A stretch of DNA of 64,000 bases from Evansella halocellulosilytica (GCF_002335745.1 NZ_NIST01000001.1:1294188-1358187); one strand, 5' to 3'. Positions 17,796 to 26,837 are shown, numbered from the stretch's first letter. Translations and numbers: made by a program. The notes: generated by a model from the letters alone, not told the origin.

Positions 17796-18419
17796 ATGGA
17801 TAGCGAATCGTTAAAAATTTTTGATGACAATCGCAAGAAGGTCGGCGTCGCAACAAGAGAGGATGTTCACAGGCAAGGTTATTGGCACGAAACGTTCCAT
17901 TGCTGGTTTGTGAAAAAGAAAGCACAAACTCATTATATTTATTTACAGCTGCGTAGCGGTAAGAAAGCTGACTATCCAAACTTACTAGATATCACGGCAG
18001 CAGGTCATATTTTAGCTGATGAAACAATTGAGGACGGTGTTCGTGAAGTAAAAGAAGAAACGGGAATTTCCGTTTCCTTTGACGACATGATTTCGATTGG
18101 TGTCATTCCGTATACGGTCATAAAAGAAACATTCATTGATCGAGAGCTTTCACACGTTTTTTTATATGTAATCAATCATTCTTTTGATGAATTCGATTTG
18201 CAAACTGACGAAGTCTCAGGTATCGTTCGAGCAAATTTTAACGAATTTTCACAGCTTTGGTTAGGTCAGAGAGAACATGTAAACGTAGAGGGCTTTGAAG
18301 TAAATCATGCAGGAGAAAGGGTAAGTGTGAATAAAAGTGTAGGCAAAGAAGCGTTCGTTCCGCACGACACTTCCTACTATCAAACTGTATTAAATAAAAT
18401 AAAAGAGTCTATATCATAG
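17796..18419 (+). CDS. NUDIX hydrolase
   Basis: About 207 residues. The Nudix box spans GHILADETIEDGVREVKEET (G-x5-E-x7-REVKEETG), with metal-binding glutamates present. The region before it, TFHCWFVKKKAQTHYIYLQLRS, resembles YfcD/isopentenyl-diphosphate-isomerase-like Nudix enzymes. The substrate is unknown. ATG 17796 follows AGGAGGA; it is the last gene of the run. Confidence 0.88.
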   Translation: MDSESLKIFDDNRKKVGVATREDVHRQGYWHETFHCWFVKKKAQTHYIYLQLRSGKKADYPNLLDITAAGHILADETIEDGVREVKEETGISVSFDDMISIGVIPYTVIKETFIDRELSHVFLYVINHSFDEFDLQTDEVSGIVRANFNEFSQLWLGQREHVNVEGFEVNHAGERVSVNKSVGKEAFVPHDTSYYQTVLNKIKESIS

Positions 18420-18757
18420 TAAAACATTTTGTGCTGGGCTTTTCAGAGGGAATGGAGGAAGGCTGATTTTTTTATTTTTTAGGTGAAAATGTCGAGTCGC
18501 GGAATACACTGTCAATATGTACAGAATGTTAATGATCATTGACACTATGTTAAAGATTACTTACACTGTTAGTTAATATATGGCTAAGTTCACCGTGATT
18601 ATTGGTAAAAAATGACATGGATTCATTTCGGATCATTTCTGAAACTGGTTTTTTCGAAAAAATGATGCAGATTTATTAAAAGATGTCGTGTACATGAAAA
18701 CCAATGATTAATATGTAGGGTTACTGAGCCGAATAAGAAAAGGAAAGGGTCTTGCCT
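18420..18757. other. Intergenic gap with no recognised feature
   Basis: AT-rich sequence between the NUDIX gene and the small regulator. I see no ORF with a ribosome site, no strong hairpin and none of the dispersed repeats found elsewhere. The promoter of the next gene must lie in its 3' part, but no clear -35/-10 pair was assigned. Confidence 0.5.
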
Positions 18758-18967
18758 ATGCTACGTAATCGTGTTCGAGAATTGCGTGCGAGGTTTCAAA
18801 TGACGCAAGGTGATTTGGCAAAAAAAATTGGAGCCACGAGGCAGACAGTTGGAATGATTGAGAAAGGCGACTATTCACCTTCAGTTACGTTGGCGTTAAA
18901 AATCTCAAAGGAATTCTCGATGCCATTGGAAGAAGTGTTTTGGCTGGAAAGTGAGGAGGAAAGCTGA
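18758..18967 (+). CDS. Small XRE-family (Cro/CI) regulator
   Basis: A 69-residue protein that is almost entirely a helix-turn-helix: VRELRARFQMTQGDLAKKIG, then ATRQTVGMIEKGDYSPSVTLALKISKEF. The pattern matches the short YgzD/YozG-type regulators of bacilli that are paired with membrane proteins. ATG 18758 lies 8 bases after GGAAAGGG; an upstream TTG overlaps the site. Its stop overlaps the start of the membrane protein gene (TGATG). Confidence 0.85.
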   Translation: MLRNRVRELRARFQMTQGDLAKKIGATRQTVGMIEKGDYSPSVTLALKISKEFSMPLEEVFWLESEEES

Positions 18968-19389
18968 TGCTTGAGCGGATCGTTCGTTCTCCGTTTACAA
19001 TGACATACTTTTTAGGGTTTATGATGCTTGCCTTGTACGATACATCACAAAACAGGGAATGGTATCCTCTATGGTCAGCATTACTATTAGCAGGACTTAT
19101 TGTTTACATTGGGATGATATTATTACACAACAAAAGGCATCCAGATCAGAAAATTAAATTAGTCACCTTAATCCCATACGAACTAAAAGAAAATGATGAA
19201 GGTCAGCAGTGGGTAACGAACAGAGCTTGCAGGAAAGTGTACATATTTTATTACTTTGCTATACCAGCAGCTGCCCTTTTGTTTATTGCATTTCCATATT
19301 TTCCAGAAATCCCATTAATTATAATGTTCGTTATGGGTACGGTCCAATACTTTATTTATTCTTACGAAGTGAATAAGTATTTGAAGTAA
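18967..19389 (+). CDS. Membrane protein paired with the XRE regulator
   Basis: A 140-residue protein with four membrane segments in two hairpins (about 10-55 and 90-135) and a charged cytoplasmic loop of about 35 residues in between. It belongs to no family I can name; such proteins commonly follow small XRE regulators in Bacillaceae. The overlapping start implies translational coupling, and regulation of the regulator by the membrane protein is a reasonable inference. A terminator follows after about 110 bases. Confidence 0.7.
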   Translation: MLERIVRSPFTMTYFLGFMMLALYDTSQNREWYPLWSALLLAGLIVYIGMILLHNKRHPDQKIKLVTLIPYELKENDEGQQWVTNRACRKVYIFYYFAIPAAALLFIAFPYFPEIPLIIMFVMGTVQYFIYSYEVNKYLK

Positions 19390-19500
19390 TGAATCAATGA
19401 TGTGTTACTTTCATATAAAAAGAACGGTCAAGTGGAAAGGCACCTTAGTAATATCGATAAGTTTTGAACAATAGGACCACGGAAAATTCTACACCTAAGG

Positions 19501-19540
19501 AAAAATACACCGGATTAGACAATCATCAGGTGTATTTTTT
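19501..19540 (+). terminator. Rho-independent terminator
   Basis: Arms AAAAATACACC and GGTGTATTTTT with a T-rich tail, before the AraC gene. Confidence 0.75.
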
Positions 19541-19594
19541 GATTAGTAGAAAAAGTGATAGAATATAAAGAAGAGATTATGGGGGGAGAAGTGA

Positions 19595-20419
19595 GTGGCT
19601 ACGTTAATTAAGAGATCAAATGGTCTGTTATTATCAACAAATGAAAAGAAATCGGAAAGTAAATGGCGTGATGACTCGTGTTATAAATTCATCTATTCAA
19701 TTAATGGGACGATGCGATACGAGACATTAAAACAGGATGTATCATTGTTCCAGAACGAATTTATTCTTTTAAACCCTCATGACAGGCATAGACAATTGAG
19801 AACAGAAAAGCATAAGTTTCTAATTGAACTCGAACGTTCATTTCTTAACGATATCTCCAATTCCTTTCAAGTTCAGTCACCAGAGCTTTGTTTTGCCTTA
19901 TCGTCTCAAAAGCATCCACAAATAGCGCAATGGGTACATTTCGTTCACCAATATATTCAAGTGGAGATGGAAGGGGGCGATGATGAATCATTAAATTTAT
20001 TTTTAGACCATAGTTTCCATCAATTAGGGTTGCTTTTGTATAAAAATTGTATAGGTACTCATACATATGATTTACGTATTTCATCGTTTCGAGGGGCGCA
20101 TTCAATACTATATAAAACGATGGATGCAATCAAACAAAACTATAAGCATCAATGGAGTTTAGATGAAATGGCCGAAGTAGCATATTTAAGTAAATACCAA
20201 TTTTCACATCTTTTTAAAGAAACAACCGGTGTAGCACCTTATTCGTGGTTGCAGTTGTACCGTTTAGTCAGAAGTCAGCAATGGTTAGTAGAATCGAATA
20301 AGTCGATTATAGATATCGCTTTGGACAGTGGTTTTTCTTCTGTTTCTGTTTATAATCAACTGTTTAAGCGTGTGTACGGTTTCACCCCAAATGTTTTCCG
20401 GAAACAAATGAACAAATAA
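19595..20419 (+). CDS. AraC-family transcriptional regulator
   Basis: A 274-residue protein starting at GTG after GGGGGGAG. The N-terminal half is a cupin-like sensor (NEFILLNPHDRHRQLRTEKH carries the typical metal/ligand strand). The C-terminus is the double helix-turn-helix: SLDEMAEVAYLSKYQFSHLF, then SIIDIALDSGFSSVSVYNQL with a closing GFTPNVFRKQ. The adjacent, convergent MFS gene is a possible target. The two coding regions overlap at their 3' ends by 64 bases. Confidence 0.88.
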   Translation: MATLIKRSNGLLLSTNEKKSESKWRDDSCYKFIYSINGTMRYETLKQDVSLFQNEFILLNPHDRHRQLRTEKHKFLIELERSFLNDISNSFQVQSPELCFALSSQKHPQIAQWVHFVHQYIQVEMEGGDDESLNLFLDHSFHQLGLLLYKNCIGTHTYDLRISSFRGAHSILYKTMDAIKQNYKHQWSLDEMAEVAYLSKYQFSHLFKETTGVAPYSWLQLYRLVRSQQWLVESNKSIIDIALDSGFSSVSVYNQLFKRVYGFTPNVFRKQMNK

Positions 20420-21600
20420 ATACATGTAGTTCCCATCATCAAGCTCCCGCATAATAAAAAGATGACTGAAGTTTCAATAAATGTAGATAAAAAACCGAAA
20501 AAACTTAATGACAGAACGTTTGAAACATAGAGAAGCACTGCATTAAAGCTAAATCCCCGTCCAAGCTTATCCTTTGGAACGCATGTTTGGATAAGAAATA
20601 CTCTGGAAAGCCCTGTAATAGGAAGGCCGATCGCAACGATAAATACACCAATAAAGTAAAGTGAAATATGGCTGGCAAACCCAATGGTTAAAATGCCTGT
20701 CCCCCAAAGTAAACAACCGATAAAATAAGTTGTAAGGGACATTTTTTTCCAGATGATCGGAACAATAAAATTAATCACGATAACCCCGGCACCATACCAT
20801 CCTAATAGTAGGCTATACATCTCCTCCCCGTTTCTAGTAAAGTCAACGAGACTTAATAACAAGCCGACTTGCCATACCCAAGTATTAAAGAAGACGACCG
20901 TAAAGGTGGCCAAAAACAGAGTTTTGATGGTGAATTCATCTTTTATCCAAATGAAGAACTCTAGAATAGGTTCAAATAAATTGAATGTGTTTTTATTATC
21001 GTTTGCAGGATAATTATCATTCCATTTTAGTTTGTAAATTAAGCAGGCACTAATCAAATACGTAATGGCGTCAACAGTGAAGAAATGAATTACCTGACCT
21101 GTACTAATTAACCCGATGCTGAACATAGGTGATAATACTTGTACACCTCTCGTGACGATATCGAGCATACTGTTGGCAGTCGTTCTTTCCTCATCTTTAG
21201 TTATGAAAGGTAAGACAGCGCGATAGGCGGGATTGAAAAAGCAACCGCAGCTTTGAATAGTTAAGCTGATTGTAATTAAATGCCAATACATTAGCGAGTC
21301 CATCTGGTAAAGGATTACGAGTGATAGGATGATAGGCACTCTCAATAGATCTAACCAAATTAGTAACTGCTTTTTATTGACTTTATCAGCGATGACACCA
21401 CCAATGAGTCCGAAGAAAAGATAAGGGAGTGCTTGGGTTATAACAACCCCCGTCGTATGAATACTCGAACCAGTCAATTCATAAGCGAGAAACAAAAATG
21501 CCAGTCCAGCAATGATATTTCCTAATTGGGATATCCCTGCTCCAGATAAATAGAGGAGTAGGTCTTTGTTTTTTAATGCTTTTCGATACATTCTAACCAC
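20356..21600 (-). CDS. MFS transporter
   Basis: A 414-residue transporter with about twelve membrane segments. The loop between helices 2 and 3 has GLIGGVIADKVNKKQLLIWLD, the MFS motif A (G-x3-D-K/R-x-x-R/K-R/K). The N-terminal LYLSGAGISQLGNIIAGLAFLFLAYELTGS matches the MFS_3/enterobactin-exporter-like drug efflux group. The substrate is unknown. It ends inside the AraC gene on the opposite strand. Confidence 0.87.
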   Translation of the reverse strand: MVRMYRKALKNKDLLLYLSGAGISQLGNIIAGLAFLFLAYELTGSSIHTTGVVITQALPYLFFGLIGGVIADKVNKKQLLIWLDLLRVPIILSLVILYQMDSLMYWHLITISLTIQSCGCFFNPAYRAVLPFITKDEERTTANSMLDIVTRGVQVLSPMFSIGLISTGQVIHFFTVDAITYLISACLIYKLKWNDNYPANDNKNTFNLFEPILEFFIWIKDEFTIKTLFLATFTVVFFNTWVWQVGLLLSLVDFTRNGEEMYSLLLGWYGAGVIVINFIVPIIWKKMSLTTYFIGCLLWGTGILTIGFASHISLYFIGVFIVAIGLPITGLSRVFLIQTCVPKDKLGRGFSFNAVLLYVSNVLSLSFFGFLSTFIETSVIFLLCGSLMMGTTCIYLFICFRKTFGVKPYTRLNS

Positions 21601-21705
21601 CTCTTAAAATAGGTTAGAACATATGCTAAATAGCATCTTCTGTAATGTTGTTGTTATTAACAGCAATATGTAGCAGTCTGTTCATTTCATGTTCAAGTAA
21701 AAAAG

Positions 21706-21736
21706 AAAAGTGCTTAGTCACGCACTAAGCACTTTT
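21706..21736 (-). terminator. Terminator after spoVAF
   Basis: Perfect arms AAAAGTGCTTAGT and ACTAAGCACTTTT. On the minus strand a CTTTTTT tract follows, about 10 bases after the spoVAF stop. Confidence 0.8.
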
Positions 21737-21746
21737 AAACTTATGT

Positions 21747-23210
21747 TTATTGTCTCGTTCGGTCTGTTGTATGGAGGATAGATGGTCGATTATTTTTTAA
21801 CGGTACCGGTGTTCTGAATAAAACATCACCGAATGCCTTCGGTTCAAATGGAATAAATGGCCACATGTAAGGTGTATTTAACGTTTTGGCAGCTGTTAGC
21901 ATAAAAATTAAAACAGTAGTCCCGAGTACGAATCCTTGCACACCAAAGGCAGCAGTTGCAAGCAATAAAAGGATCCTTATAATCCGGTTTGCGATGCTCA
22001 TTTCATAACTCGGAGTGGCGTAGCTCGCCATTGCGGCAATTGCGATATAAAGAACAACCTCATGTGTAAACAGTCCAACCTCAATGGCGACTTCCCCGAT
22101 CAAAATCGCGGCGACGAGGCCGAGTGCTGTTGCCAATGCACTTGGAGTATGAATCGCTGCCATCCGCAAAATTTCAAGGCCGATTTCAGCTATTAAAATT
22201 TGTGCGAAAAGTGGGACTTCTCCTGGGTCATCAGGTCCAACATAATGAATCGATTCCGGAACGATCTCCGGAGTGACAGCAAAGAAATACCATAATGGCA
22301 ATACGAAAAGAGAAACGAACACTGCAATAAACCTAACCCAACGTAAGAATACACCGACTAATGGCTCTTGCCTGTATTCCTCAGCATGCTGCAGGTGATG
22401 CCAGTATGTTGTAGGGCAAATCATCACACTAGGAGAGCCGTCGACAAAGACTAATACGTGGCCTTCGAGTACGTGTGTAGCTGCGGTATCTGGTCTTTCT
22501 GTATATCGAACTAACGGAAATGGAAAGCTGTTTTTCTTTTTAAACATAAACTCTTCAACGGTCTTTTCCGCCATCGTTAATCCGTCAATATCGATATTTT
22601 CTAGTTTCCTTCTTATTCGCTCAACTAAATCGTGATCGACAACACTATCAATATAAGCAAGAGCAAGGTCTGTTTTAGATCTTTGGCCAATTTGTAAATA
22701 TTCCATCACGAGTGAGCGGTCCCGAAGCCGTCTTCTCATTAAACCAGTGTTGAAAACAATCGTCTCAATAAATCCGTCACGTGGACCACGAACAACCCTT
22801 TCAATATCGGGTTCCTCAGGAGATCGAGCCGGATATTCACGAATATCAATTAAAACAGCTTCTTGGCACCCTTCGACGATAAAAGATGCTTGACCCGCGA
22901 GCGTTTGTCCGATTACTTCCTCTAGGTCATCGGTCGTTTCTACCTCTAAATGTGGAATTAGTTTTTGTACTAAATTTGTGATCGGGTCATCATCTAAATC
23001 ACCGTGGTCAATGAGTGATAAGTGGCGCATAATATGAACCATCACTTCATCTTTAGCGAATGCATCAACAAAAAATAACCCGAATTTTCTTCCACCGTAA
23101 ACAAGTTTATGGTGGATTACATCGAAGTTCTCTTCAATTCTCAACTCTTTATTTAAGTACTCAATGTTTTCTTCAAACGTTTCAAAAATAGGAACTTGGG
23201 ATTCGCTCAT
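21747..23210 (-). CDS. spoVAF: Spore germination protein, SpoVAF / GerA A-subunit family
   Basis: A 487-residue protein of the GerABKA family, close to the usual SpoVAF length. An N-terminal soluble region is followed by signature stretches such as FIVEGCQEAVLIDIREYPAR, EEPDIERVVRGPRDGF and TGLMRRRLRD. A membrane part with about five helices includes HYVGPDDPGEVPLFAQILIAEIGLE, HTPSALATALGLVAAILIGEVAIE and YATPSYEMSIANRI. It is expected in the inner membrane of the spore, where SpoVAF associates with the SpoVA channel. ATG 23210 is chosen after GAGGTGA; the frame runs 144 codons further upstream as a shadow of the CPBP gene. Unusually, no other spoVA gene is beside it. Confidence 0.9.
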   Translation of the reverse strand: MSESQVPIFETFEENIEYLNKELRIEENFDVIHHKLVYGGRKFGLFFVDAFAKDEVMVHIMRHLSLIDHGDLDDDPITNLVQKLIPHLEVETTDDLEEVIGQTLAGQASFIVEGCQEAVLIDIREYPARSPEEPDIERVVRGPRDGFIETIVFNTGLMRRRLRDRSLVMEYLQIGQRSKTDLALAYIDSVVDHDLVERIRRKLENIDIDGLTMAEKTVEEFMFKKKNSFPFPLVRYTERPDTAATHVLEGHVLVFVDGSPSVMICPTTYWHHLQHAEEYRQEPLVGVFLRWVRFIAVFVSLFVLPLWYFFAVTPEIVPESIHYVGPDDPGEVPLFAQILIAEIGLEILRMAAIHTPSALATALGLVAAILIGEVAIEVGLFTHEVVLYIAIAAMASYATPSYEMSIANRIIRILLLLATAAFGVQGFVLGTTVLIFMLTAAKTLNTPYMWPFIPFEPKAFGDVLFRTPVPLKNNRPSILHTTDRTRQ

Positions 23211-23300
23211 TGCATTCACCTCATTTCGTATATTTTTACAATGAGTACAAAAGAATATACATTTTTTACATATGGAGCGATACAAGGATGTTCCAGGTAT

Positions 23301-23335
23301 AAAAAAGAAATACCTTGCGCATATTGAGCGCAAGG
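23301..23335 (-). terminator. Terminator of the CPBP protease gene
   Basis: Arms CCTTGCGC and GCGCAAGG; on the minus strand followed by TATTTCTTTTTT. Confidence 0.8.
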
Positions 23336-23347
23336 CAAAGGAAGAAT

Positions 23348-24136
23348 TTAGAGTAATGCTATGAATATTAAACTGGCGATTCCCATTGTTATATGAGCAA
23401 ATATATGGGCGAGCATCGCTGTTTCCAACCCTTTTTTCCAATATAGCCATCCGAAGATCATACCAGCTGCGCCATTTAAGATGAGCATTCGGATGAAAAC
23501 AGCTGTCGTGACAGTTGTTGTTGCCGCAGTTGCAGGGTAGTGCCCAATCGCAAAAACGAGTGATGACAGAATGATGGACACCCAAAATACGAAAGGAGCA
23601 GGCTTTGCTTTTTTTCGTTGAAAAAGTCGCCAAATGACCCAAACAATGAGGGTCATAAATCCCCAGCGTATCATTATCTCCTCGACAATACCGCCATATA
23701 AAACACCAGATAGAAGTTGAAGGAAGTCAGGAGATCCGGTTGTTTGGACAAGGTCTTCTGGAAGCCAAGGTATAAAAAGAAGATCAGCTACAATAATGAT
23801 TAATCCTGCTGCAATTCCACCAATTATTCCATGCTTCATCGTTGGCTTAAACGATGCCCAAAATGGTTTTTTAAAGACATCTTTTTCGTATATAAAAGAT
23901 GTTAAACCGACTTTCCGAGCGAGAAGGTGACCAATGACTGTAGCTAAGATGATTAAGATTAACGGGTTCATTATTGATAGTACCCCAAGCAGTTCTATAG
24001 GGATACCAGGGTCAATGCCAAGGTGGTCAATTTGTATTTCTACGGTTTCGATTAACATTGGAATGAGTGTGAGTGCACCAATGAGTCCTAATAATAGAAA
24101 AATGAGAAATGAGCGCCAAGGTTTATGGGGATTCAT
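23348..24136 (-). CDS. CPBP-family intramembrane metalloprotease
   Basis: A 262-residue protein with about eight membrane segments. The catalytic signatures of the CAAX-protease/bacteriocin-processing family are visible: GGIVEEIMIRWGFMTLIVW (EExxxR), VFAIGHYP (second motif with His) and LAHIFAHITMG (third motif HxxxN/H). ATG 24136 is used because GAGGAGG lies 7 bases upstream. The family includes prenyl-protein processing and immunity proteins; the substrate here is unknown. Confidence 0.88.
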   Translation of the reverse strand: MNPHKPWRSFLIFLLLGLIGALTLIPMLIETVEIQIDHLGIDPGIPIELLGVLSIMNPLILIILATVIGHLLARKVGLTSFIYEKDVFKKPFWASFKPTMKHGIIGGIAAGLIIIVADLLFIPWLPEDLVQTTGSPDFLQLLSGVLYGGIVEEIMIRWGFMTLIVWVIWRLFQRKKAKPAPFVFWVSIILSSLVFAIGHYPATAATTTVTTAVFIRMLILNGAAGMIFGWLYWKKGLETAMLAHIFAHITMGIASLIFIALL

Positions 24137-24320
24137 GGGAAGGCCTCCTCTTTTTCTTAAAGTACGAAATGGATTATGGAAAGGTTTCAAATTATTAATG
24201 GAATATTAGCAAAATTAAAATTATAAAGTATTCTTTTGGGGGGGTTTTTTCTTTTCGGTACAATCGGTGACTATGCTATGATAAAGTAACGTAGTGATGA
24301 AATGTAGAGGGGGATCGGAG

Positions 24321-24851
24321 ATGACAAATAAAAATGTTGAAAAGGCTACCTTTGCAGGAGGCTGCTTCTGGTGTATGGTGAAACCTTTCGATGAACTGCC
24401 AGGGATCATCGATGTTGTTTCCGGATACAGCGGAGGAAATGTTGAAAACCCGACCTATGAGCAAGTGAAAACAGGAGAAACAGGGCATTATGAAGTTGTC
24501 CAAATCACTTTTGATCCTGTTTTATTTCCATATAAAAAACTACTAGACTTATATTGGCCGCAAATTGATCCGACCGATGATGGCGGACAATTTATTGATC
24601 GAGGCAGTCAATATCGGACAGCGATCTTCTATCATAATGATGCTCAAAAAAATGAGGCAGAGCAATCGTTGAAAGAAGTTGAAAATAGTGGGAGGTTTAA
24701 GGCACCTATCGTGACCAAAATTCTACCAGCTGCACCGTTTTATGAAGCGGAAGAGTATCACCAGAAGTTTTATAAGAAAAACCCTGAGAAGTATAACCAA
24801 GAACAAATTGAATCAGGCCGCGAACAGTTTAAGAATGAAAACTGGAAATAA
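24321..24851 (+). CDS. msrA: Peptide methionine-S-sulfoxide reductase
   Basis: A 176-residue cytoplasmic enzyme that reduces the S-epimer of methionine sulfoxide in proteins and as free amino acid. The catalytic cysteine is in [15 protein letters not shown], with the same MVKPFDE variant as B. subtilis Msr[29 protein letters not shown] and [17 protein letters not shown] are hallmark segments. It ends at the usual EQFKNENW without an MsrB fusion, and no msrB gene follows. Confidence 0.95.
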   Translation: MTNKNVEKATFAGGCFWCMVKPFDELPGIIDVVSGYSGGNVENPTYEQVKTGETGHYEVVQITFDPVLFPYKKLLDLYWPQIDPTDDGGQFIDRGSQYRTAIFYHNDAQKNEAEQSLKEVENSGRFKAPIVTKILPAAPFYEAEEYHQKFYKKNPEKYNQEQIESGREQFKNENWK

Positions 24852-24886
24852 TGATTGAGTTTTTAATTGAATAACAAATTTTTACA

Positions 24887-24926
24887 AGTGCCTGGCACCT
24901 GGAAGTAACCACCAGGTGCCAGGCAC
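24887..24926. repeat. Inverted pair of GTGCCTGGCAC palindromes (copies 4 and 5)
   Basis: AGTGCCTGGCACCTGG and its exact reverse complement are separated by nine bases, giving a perfect 16-bp stem. Each arm is also palindromic itself. It lies 35 bases after msrA and 47 before the EamA gene. Confidence 0.88.
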
Positions 24927-24972
24927 TATATACAAGAGCAATACGATAAGTTCCAATAGAAGATGAAAGGTC

Positions 24973-25830
24973 ATGATAATGATGTGGTTTTTAATTGCGT
25001 TAGCGAGTGCAATCATATTTGGCATATCGCCATTTTTGATGAAATACCACACTTACCGTAAACGACCGTTAGCACCGTTCTTATTCGGATTATATGTGAG
25101 TGGCTCTGCTGGATTTTTGATTGTCGCTTTTATTCAGCAATCTTGGTCAATTAGTTTTTCGATTGTGATTGCTGGAATATTGATCGGTATCGGGTCATTG
25201 TTCGGAAATGTGTTGTATATGAAAGCATTAGAACATGGACCGGCAAGTTTAACATCTCCAATCGTGAATACGAATATTTTATTCATTGTCTTCATGTCGA
25301 TCATTTTTTACGGAGAACAACTGCGGGGAGTGGAAATGGCTGGAGTCCTTCTTATCTTTGTGGCAATTGGCATTTTACCAATGGATCCGAAAGAGAAAGT
25401 GACAATTCCGAACCGGATCTGGTATGTGCTCTCGATTGGGGCAACGCTTCTTTTCTTTTTAAGAAATGGAGGTCTAAAGGTAACTGAAGAAATGGCGCTT
25501 TCTAATACGTCAATTTTATTTTTCGCTTATCTGTTTGGAATTGCTTGGTCAAGTTATATGTTGAAAAAAGGGAAACAGGAAGTAACGAAAGAAGAAAAGC
25601 GGATTTCATTTAAATGGGGGCTTTTTGCTGGCCTTTTTTCTTTCGGAGGAATGCAGTTATATGCTGAGGCGCTTTTGCTAGGTCCTGCTAGTATCATCTC
25701 GCCCTTGTTTGCGACTCATAGTTTACTAGTTGCAGTCTTATCTATCCTCTATTTAAAGGAAAAGTTAACTCCTTTTCAAGCTGTAACCTTAGCTCTCGTT
25801 TTTATAGGCATCATCTTATTACGAATATAA
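24973..25830 (+). CDS. EamA/DMT-family transporter
   Basis: A 285-residue membrane protein with ten hydrophobic segments arranged as two EamA repeats. Each repeat ends with the characteristic LTSPIVNTNILFIVFMSIIF...GVLLIFVAIGIL or IISPLFATHSLLVAVLSILYLKE...ALVFIGIILL pattern. It is presumably a metabolite exporter or importer of unknown substrate. It is bracketed by two palindrome-pair hairpins. Confidence 0.85.
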   Translation: MIMMWFLIALASAIIFGISPFLMKYHTYRKRPLAPFLFGLYVSGSAGFLIVAFIQQSWSISFSIVIAGILIGIGSLFGNVLYMKALEHGPASLTSPIVNTNILFIVFMSIIFYGEQLRGVEMAGVLLIFVAIGILPMDPKEKVTIPNRIWYVLSIGATLLFFLRNGGLKVTEEMALSNTSILFFAYLFGIAWSSYMLKKGKQEVTKEEKRISFKWGLFAGLFSFGGMQLYAEALLLGPASIISPLFATHSLLVAVLSILYLKEKLTPFQAVTLALVFIGIILLRI

Positions 25831-25833
25831 AAT

Positions 25834-25876
25834 GGTGCCAGGCACCTGGAAAATCACTTCCATGTGCCTGGCACGT
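25834..25876. repeat. Inverted pair of GTGCCTGGCAC palindromes (copies 6 and 7)
   Basis: GTGCCAGGCACCTGGAA and TTCCATGTGCCTGGCAC pair with one mismatch across a six-base loop. The hairpin occupies nearly the whole 48-base gap between the convergent EamA and nuclease genes, the place of a bidirectional terminator. Confidence 0.88.
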
Positions 25877-25878
25877 AC

Positions 25879-26808
25879 TTATTCTCGTTCGCAAATTTGC
25901 CGAAAGTTGCAGCGGTCACACTTTTTAATATGTTCTGTTTTAGGGAAGAATGATAACTCGACCGGCTTATTCTCCTCTTCATCGACAACATATTTACCCA
26001 TTTCTACTAAACTTAATTTCATGATGTTATAAACGTCCATTAAATCAGATTCACTCATTTCATGGGTTCGGCATTCGCCTGTAAGTAAATATTCGTTGCG
26101 AATCTCAATTTGATCAAGTGGAACGTGATATTTTTTGCTAATATACATCGCGTATATTGCAAGCTGGTGGCGGTCATCCATCGTTTCTTTACCGGTTTTC
26201 CAATCAACAATGACCCATTTGTTGTTTTTTAAATCTTTATAAAGGACGTCAATCACGACAAAAACTTTGACACCTTCAATGTCCATCGTGCGAAACTGCT
26301 CACTTTCAAGAAACTTAATTTCGTCTTTTCTGGCAGTTAAATCGAGGAAACTGTCGCTATTCAAAAAGTTATTAATACATAAAGCGAGTCTTTTTTCAAT
26401 TTCATCGACTGAAGCTTTTTTCAACTCGCCACCATAGTAGATTTCATGTAGCATATTGTATCGATTCGGACGGTGGTACCATTCATCAAATCCTTTGACA
26501 GAATCACGAAAAGCCAGATTCAACCGGTTACGAATATGAGTGGTTAAGCGCTCCTCAGTTGGAACAGTACCAGATTTAAGATAATGGTTAATGACAGATT
26601 CTATCATATCGTGTACTTCTTGACCGAATAGAATTGGAAGGTTCGTGATTTTTTTTAATCGGTAAGCCTCTCGAGAAAGCTCAGAAGCATCTCGAAACCA
26701 GCCATTGTGCGATGTGTAGTACATCAATCCATATTTACGTGGACAGTCCATCATTGACTTGTGACGAGAGAGAGACCATGAAAATTCAGGATATAATTTA
26801 CGTTGCAA
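25879..26808 (-). CDS. PD-(D/E)XK nuclease with Cas4/AddB-type Fe-S cysteines
   Basis: A 309-residue protein. Nuclease residues are seen in FGQEVHDMIESV (motif His/Glu), VFVVIDVLYKD (Asp) and WVIVDWKTGKE (ExK/DxK). One cysteine (MDCPRKYG, about residue 22) near the N-terminus and three at the C-terminus (CDRCNFRQIC) match the four-cysteine iron-sulfur arrangement of AddB, Cas4 and Dna2. No cas genes, repeats or helicase lie nearby, so it is a stand-alone RecB-like exonuclease of unknown role. It starts at TTG after AAAGGAG. Confidence 0.85.
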   Translation of the reverse strand: MQRKLYPEFSWSLSRHKSMMDCPRKYGLMYYTSHNGWFRDASELSREAYRLKKITNLPILFGQEVHDMIESVINHYLKSGTVPTEERLTTHIRNRLNLAFRDSVKGFDEWYHRPNRYNMLHEIYYGGELKKASVDEIEKRLALCINNFLNSDSFLDLTARKDEIKFLESEQFRTMDIEGVKVFVVIDVLYKDLKNNKWVIVDWKTGKETMDDRHQLAIYAMYISKKYHVPLDQIEIRNEYLLTGECRTHEMSESDLMDVYNIMKLSLVEMGKYVVDEEENKPVELSFFPKTEHIKKCDRCNFRQICERE

Positions 26809-26837
26809 TGTGAAAACTCCTTTTTAGAGCATGTTAA

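Noticed and set aside
21747-23642. A 631-residue form of the SpoVAF frame
   Set aside because: The first 144 codons overlap the CPBP gene and its terminator and have no homology to germination proteins; the ATG at 23210 has an excellent ribosome site and gives the family length.
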